DNA of 7,627 nucleotides from Candidatus Nanohaloarchaea archaeon (lineage in GTDB: Archaea > Nanohalarchaeota > Nanosalinia > Nanosalinales > JAHENU01): positions 1-7,627 of the forward strand of contig JAHENU010000098.1 of assembly GCA_018609855.1 (NCBI GenBank), given 5' to 3'. The number at the start of each line of letters is the position of its first letter. Positions within the stretch are counted from its first letter, which is position 1. Of the stretch, positions 5,691 through 7,627 are shown one piece after another. Below the pieces are notes generated by a model that worked only from the letters and a program-made list of their open reading frames with translations, was not told the DNA's origin and made no database searches. The translations under genes and the position numbers were made by a program.

Positions 5691-7627
5691 TTAATATCGT
5701 GGTGTCATTGGCTGGGATCGCAGAAAGACCAGAACGATGGCAATAAAGAGGGTTATCGCGGCTAATACACCACCAATAAGAATAACTGCGCTCCCCCCTA
5801 CAGCGATACCGAGCGTGCCAAATGCACGGGATATGCGATTAATTATGCCAGTTTGCATATGCCGTCCTTCTGCAATTATAGATACCTTTTGTTCTGTCAA
5901 TACCTGACCATCTCCCGTAATGACCAACGGTATTGTAAATTCTCCACTTCGTTGCGGATTCACCACGAAATACAGAGTGCGTGATTCACCACGAGACAAT
6001 ATGGCTTTCTTTACGGGGGCACTAACAGAAAGATTGCCATTTTCTTGCAAAGAGACAGTATAAGTACGCTGCTGTGTCTGAGTATTGTGTAACACAACTT
6101 TGAATATTGCATCTCCACCGCGTGGAACAGTCATCTGCTTAGGGAACAGTTTTGTCTCTGGCTGGGATTTTACAATGTCAATGGTCTTTTCTACGGAGTC
6201 TGAAAGACCTTGCTGCATCGCCACTAGCTTAAGTGGCTGACTGCCAATCTCAGCAAAGTTAGTATCAAAACAAACTTTCTTTTCATCCGAGATCTGGACA
6301 GTCTTACCTTGGCGTACAGAAGAACCAGTTTTCAGTTGTACAAGAACAGAGCCGGATTTTTGTGTCGAAACAAGACCGCAGGCTGTAAAGGAATTCCCTT
6401 TGACTGCTATGTTGGCAGTATCTGTAAATTCGATCTTCACTGAGTTACGGACGCGCAGAACTTCGGTTTTGGTAAAACCAGGTCCTCGCAATTCCACCTG
6501 GAATGTGCCGGCTGTATCAGGCGTAAATGTTGTTTCATATTGACCGTTTTGACCTCCATGCACTTGCGCAATGTGACTTCCATCGAGGAAGAGATCAGCT
6601 TGTGATACACGAGCCATTTGCCCATATGCCCGCACACGTTCATTGACAAATACTTCTTCTGGATCGAGGTTCAATGTAGCTAACCCGTCTTGCACCTGAA
6701 TGGTGCTGGTGCGACTATCAAATACAAATCGATTTTCGACTTCAGCAACCACTGGTTCCTGCCCGCTGGCAGCGGAAGGAACGGTAACGGAAAATGTCAA
6801 ATCGCGCTGCTGTCCTGCCCGCAATGAAAAGGCATTTGAAGTAAACGTTTGTCCGAATAGCTGCAACCGTACCTTCAGATTATCTTCACGAGCAGTACCA
6901 GTATTGCGAGCGGTGACTTGGAACTGGACAGGTTCATTATTCACGACAGGATCTTTATAGTGCAATTCACGAATGCGAATATCTCTGGACCCTATACCAG
7001 TTCTTTCTAAAATAAATTGTTCATCCACATCTTCATCCTCTACTTCAATAGTCCGTGTCATCGTTTGGAATCTGTCTTTCTGCACAGAAACGGCATAAGT
7101 GCCTCTTTCGAGATTATTGAAAGATACAAATCCGTCCTTATCAGTTAGTTGCCGTTCAGACTCAGCCCCTTCTATACGTACCTCAGCATTTTCTATTGAA
7201 ATATCATCGTTATCTTTCACATTCACAAACAAATCCGGTTGTTCTTTCTTGTCCAGCTCAATCCGGGTTTCTGCCACAGAAGCGGCAGGTACTGAGGCAG
7301 TGACGGTAGCGTCTTTAAAGCCTTGCTTTGACACGGTCACATCATACTTGCCAGGCTGGATATTGCTAAATAACACTGTGCCCGTTCCATCCGTTGTCAG
7401 TGTCTGCGAGACAGGCTTGCTCTTATGGGCGATAGTAACAGCCGCACTCTGTAAGCGTTCGTCATCATCGTTTTCCACAATTACTCGTAATCCATTTTCA
7501 CCTACCTGCATAAACTGATTCTTGCTGTCTTGTATGCCATTACAGGTGCGTGCTTTCACTTGGATATCACCGCTCTCTTGCACATTTTGCAAGGTAAATA
7601 CAAATTCTTTCCGTTCTTGCACAGTGA
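5691..7627 (-). CDS. Large multidomain anchored surface protein, C-terminal part (5' end beyond right edge)
   Basis: The frame is open through the right edge (a Thr codon precedes the GTG at 7622), so this GTG is probably internal and the N-terminus with any signal peptide is missing. About 645 residues are visible. Numbering from the codon at 7622: end of a beta domain with C27 (1-42); two carboxypeptidase-regulatory-like modules (about 43-124 and 128-206), with the patterns TDGTGTVLFSNIQPGKYDVTV and TDKDGFVSFNNLERGTYAVSV; a CARDB-like module with ARNTGTA (about 212-311); an Ig-like module (about 315-392); a beta module with C415 and C451, a probable disulfide (393-484); a NEW3-like module (487-585); and a membrane segment (about 606-634) before a short basic tail. 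It is a type-I-like anchored extracellular protein, probably adhesive or structural; no catalytic motif is visible. The final module resembles module 5 of the adjacent downstream gene, so the two may be paralogous. The 178-base gap between them argues for a separate promoter for the downstream gene. Confidence 0.9.
   Translation of the reverse strand, partial: TVQERKEFVFTLQNVQESGDIQVKARTCNGIQDSKNQFMQVGENGLRVIVENDDDERLQSAAVTIAHKSKPVSQTLTTDGTGTVLFSNIQPGKYDVTVSKQGFKDATVTASVPAASVAETRIELDKKEQPDLFVNVKDNDDISIENAEVRIEGAESERQLTDKDGFVSFNNLERGTYAVSVQKDRFQTMTRTIEVEDEDVDEQFILERTGIGSRDIRIRELHYKDPVVNNEPVQFQVTARNTGTAREDNLKVRLQLFGQTFTSNAFSLRAGQQRDLTFSVTVPSAASGQEPVVAEVENRFVFDSRTSTIQVQDGLATLNLDPEEVFVNERVRAYGQMARVSQADLFLDGSHIAQVHGGQNGQYETTFTPDTAGTFQVELRGPGFTKTEVLRVRNSVKIEFTDTANIAVKGNSFTACGLVSTQKSGSVLVQLKTGSSVRQGKTVQISDEKKVCFDTNFAEIGSQPLKLVAMQQGLSDSVEKTIDIVKSQPETKLFPKQMTVPRGGDAIFKVVLHNTQTQQRTYTVSLQENGNLSVSAPVKKAILSRGESRTLYFVVNPQRSGEFTIPLVITGDGQVLTEQKVSIIAEGRHMQTGIINRISRAFGTLGIAVGGSAVILIGGVLAAITLFIAIVLVFLRSQPMTPRY

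Noticed and set aside
7099..7518. Open plus-strand frame of 139 codons antisense to the large partial surface protein
   Set aside because: It overlaps the carboxypeptidase-regulatory-like modules, which are clearly real on the minus strand; its own translation is low-complexity Ser/Thr/Leu-rich with no family features.
7620..7622. GTG at 7622 (minus) as the start of the large surface protein
   Set aside because: There is no signal peptide after it, the first residues are already in the middle of a beta domain, and the frame stays open to the edge.
1..7627. Mobile element, phage, CRISPR or defence system
   Set aside because: No transposase, integrase, nuclease, repeat-spacer array, terminal inverted repeat or toxin-antitoxin-like pair is seen on either strand.

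Overview
The window looks archaeal. The best taxonomic marker is the gene at 2968-3753, an eight-helix membrane protein of the DUF63 family, which is known essentially from Archaea. Supporting signs are AT-rich TATA-like boxes about 23-27 bases upstream of ATG codons (the pattern of leaderless or near-leaderless archaeal transcripts), and secreted proteins built from CARDB/NEW3-type Ig-like modules. A DPANN or other small-genome archaeon is possible, but the sequence alone does not settle it. No rRNA, tRNA, CRISPR array, transposase or integrase is visible.

Layout: (1) 1-693, plus strand, is the 3' part of a slipin/stomatin (SPFH) gene cut by the left edge. (2) 837-2015, plus, is an unrecognised N-terminally anchored, cysteine-free beta protein made of three diverged modules of about 100 residues. 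(3) 2016-2921, minus, is a lipoprotein with two CARDB-like halves and a four-cysteine cluster; its stop codon directly abuts the stop of gene 2. (4) 2968-3753, plus, is the DUF63 protein, divergent from gene 3 across 46 bases that hold one central TATA-like element placed for both genes. (5) 3758-5512, minus, is a secreted, C-terminally anchored protein of five Ig-like repeats, four of them with a regular cysteine pair; it converges on gene 4 with 4 bases between the stops. (6) 5691 to the right edge, minus, is the C-terminal part of a large anchored surface protein with carboxypeptidase-regulatory-like, CARDB-like and NEW3-like modules.

All six genes encode membrane or cell-surface products. 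Genes 5 and 6 lie in tandem, and the last Ig-like module of each is clearly similar, so they look like paralogous anchored surface proteins, perhaps adhesive or envelope-structural. No enzyme, toxin, immunity or mobility function can be assigned. The cluster is best described as an archaeal cell-envelope locus with several uncharacterised proteins. The longest stretches without a gene are 694-836 (143 bases) and 5513-5690 (178 bases); both hold promoter-like elements and no convincing small gene.
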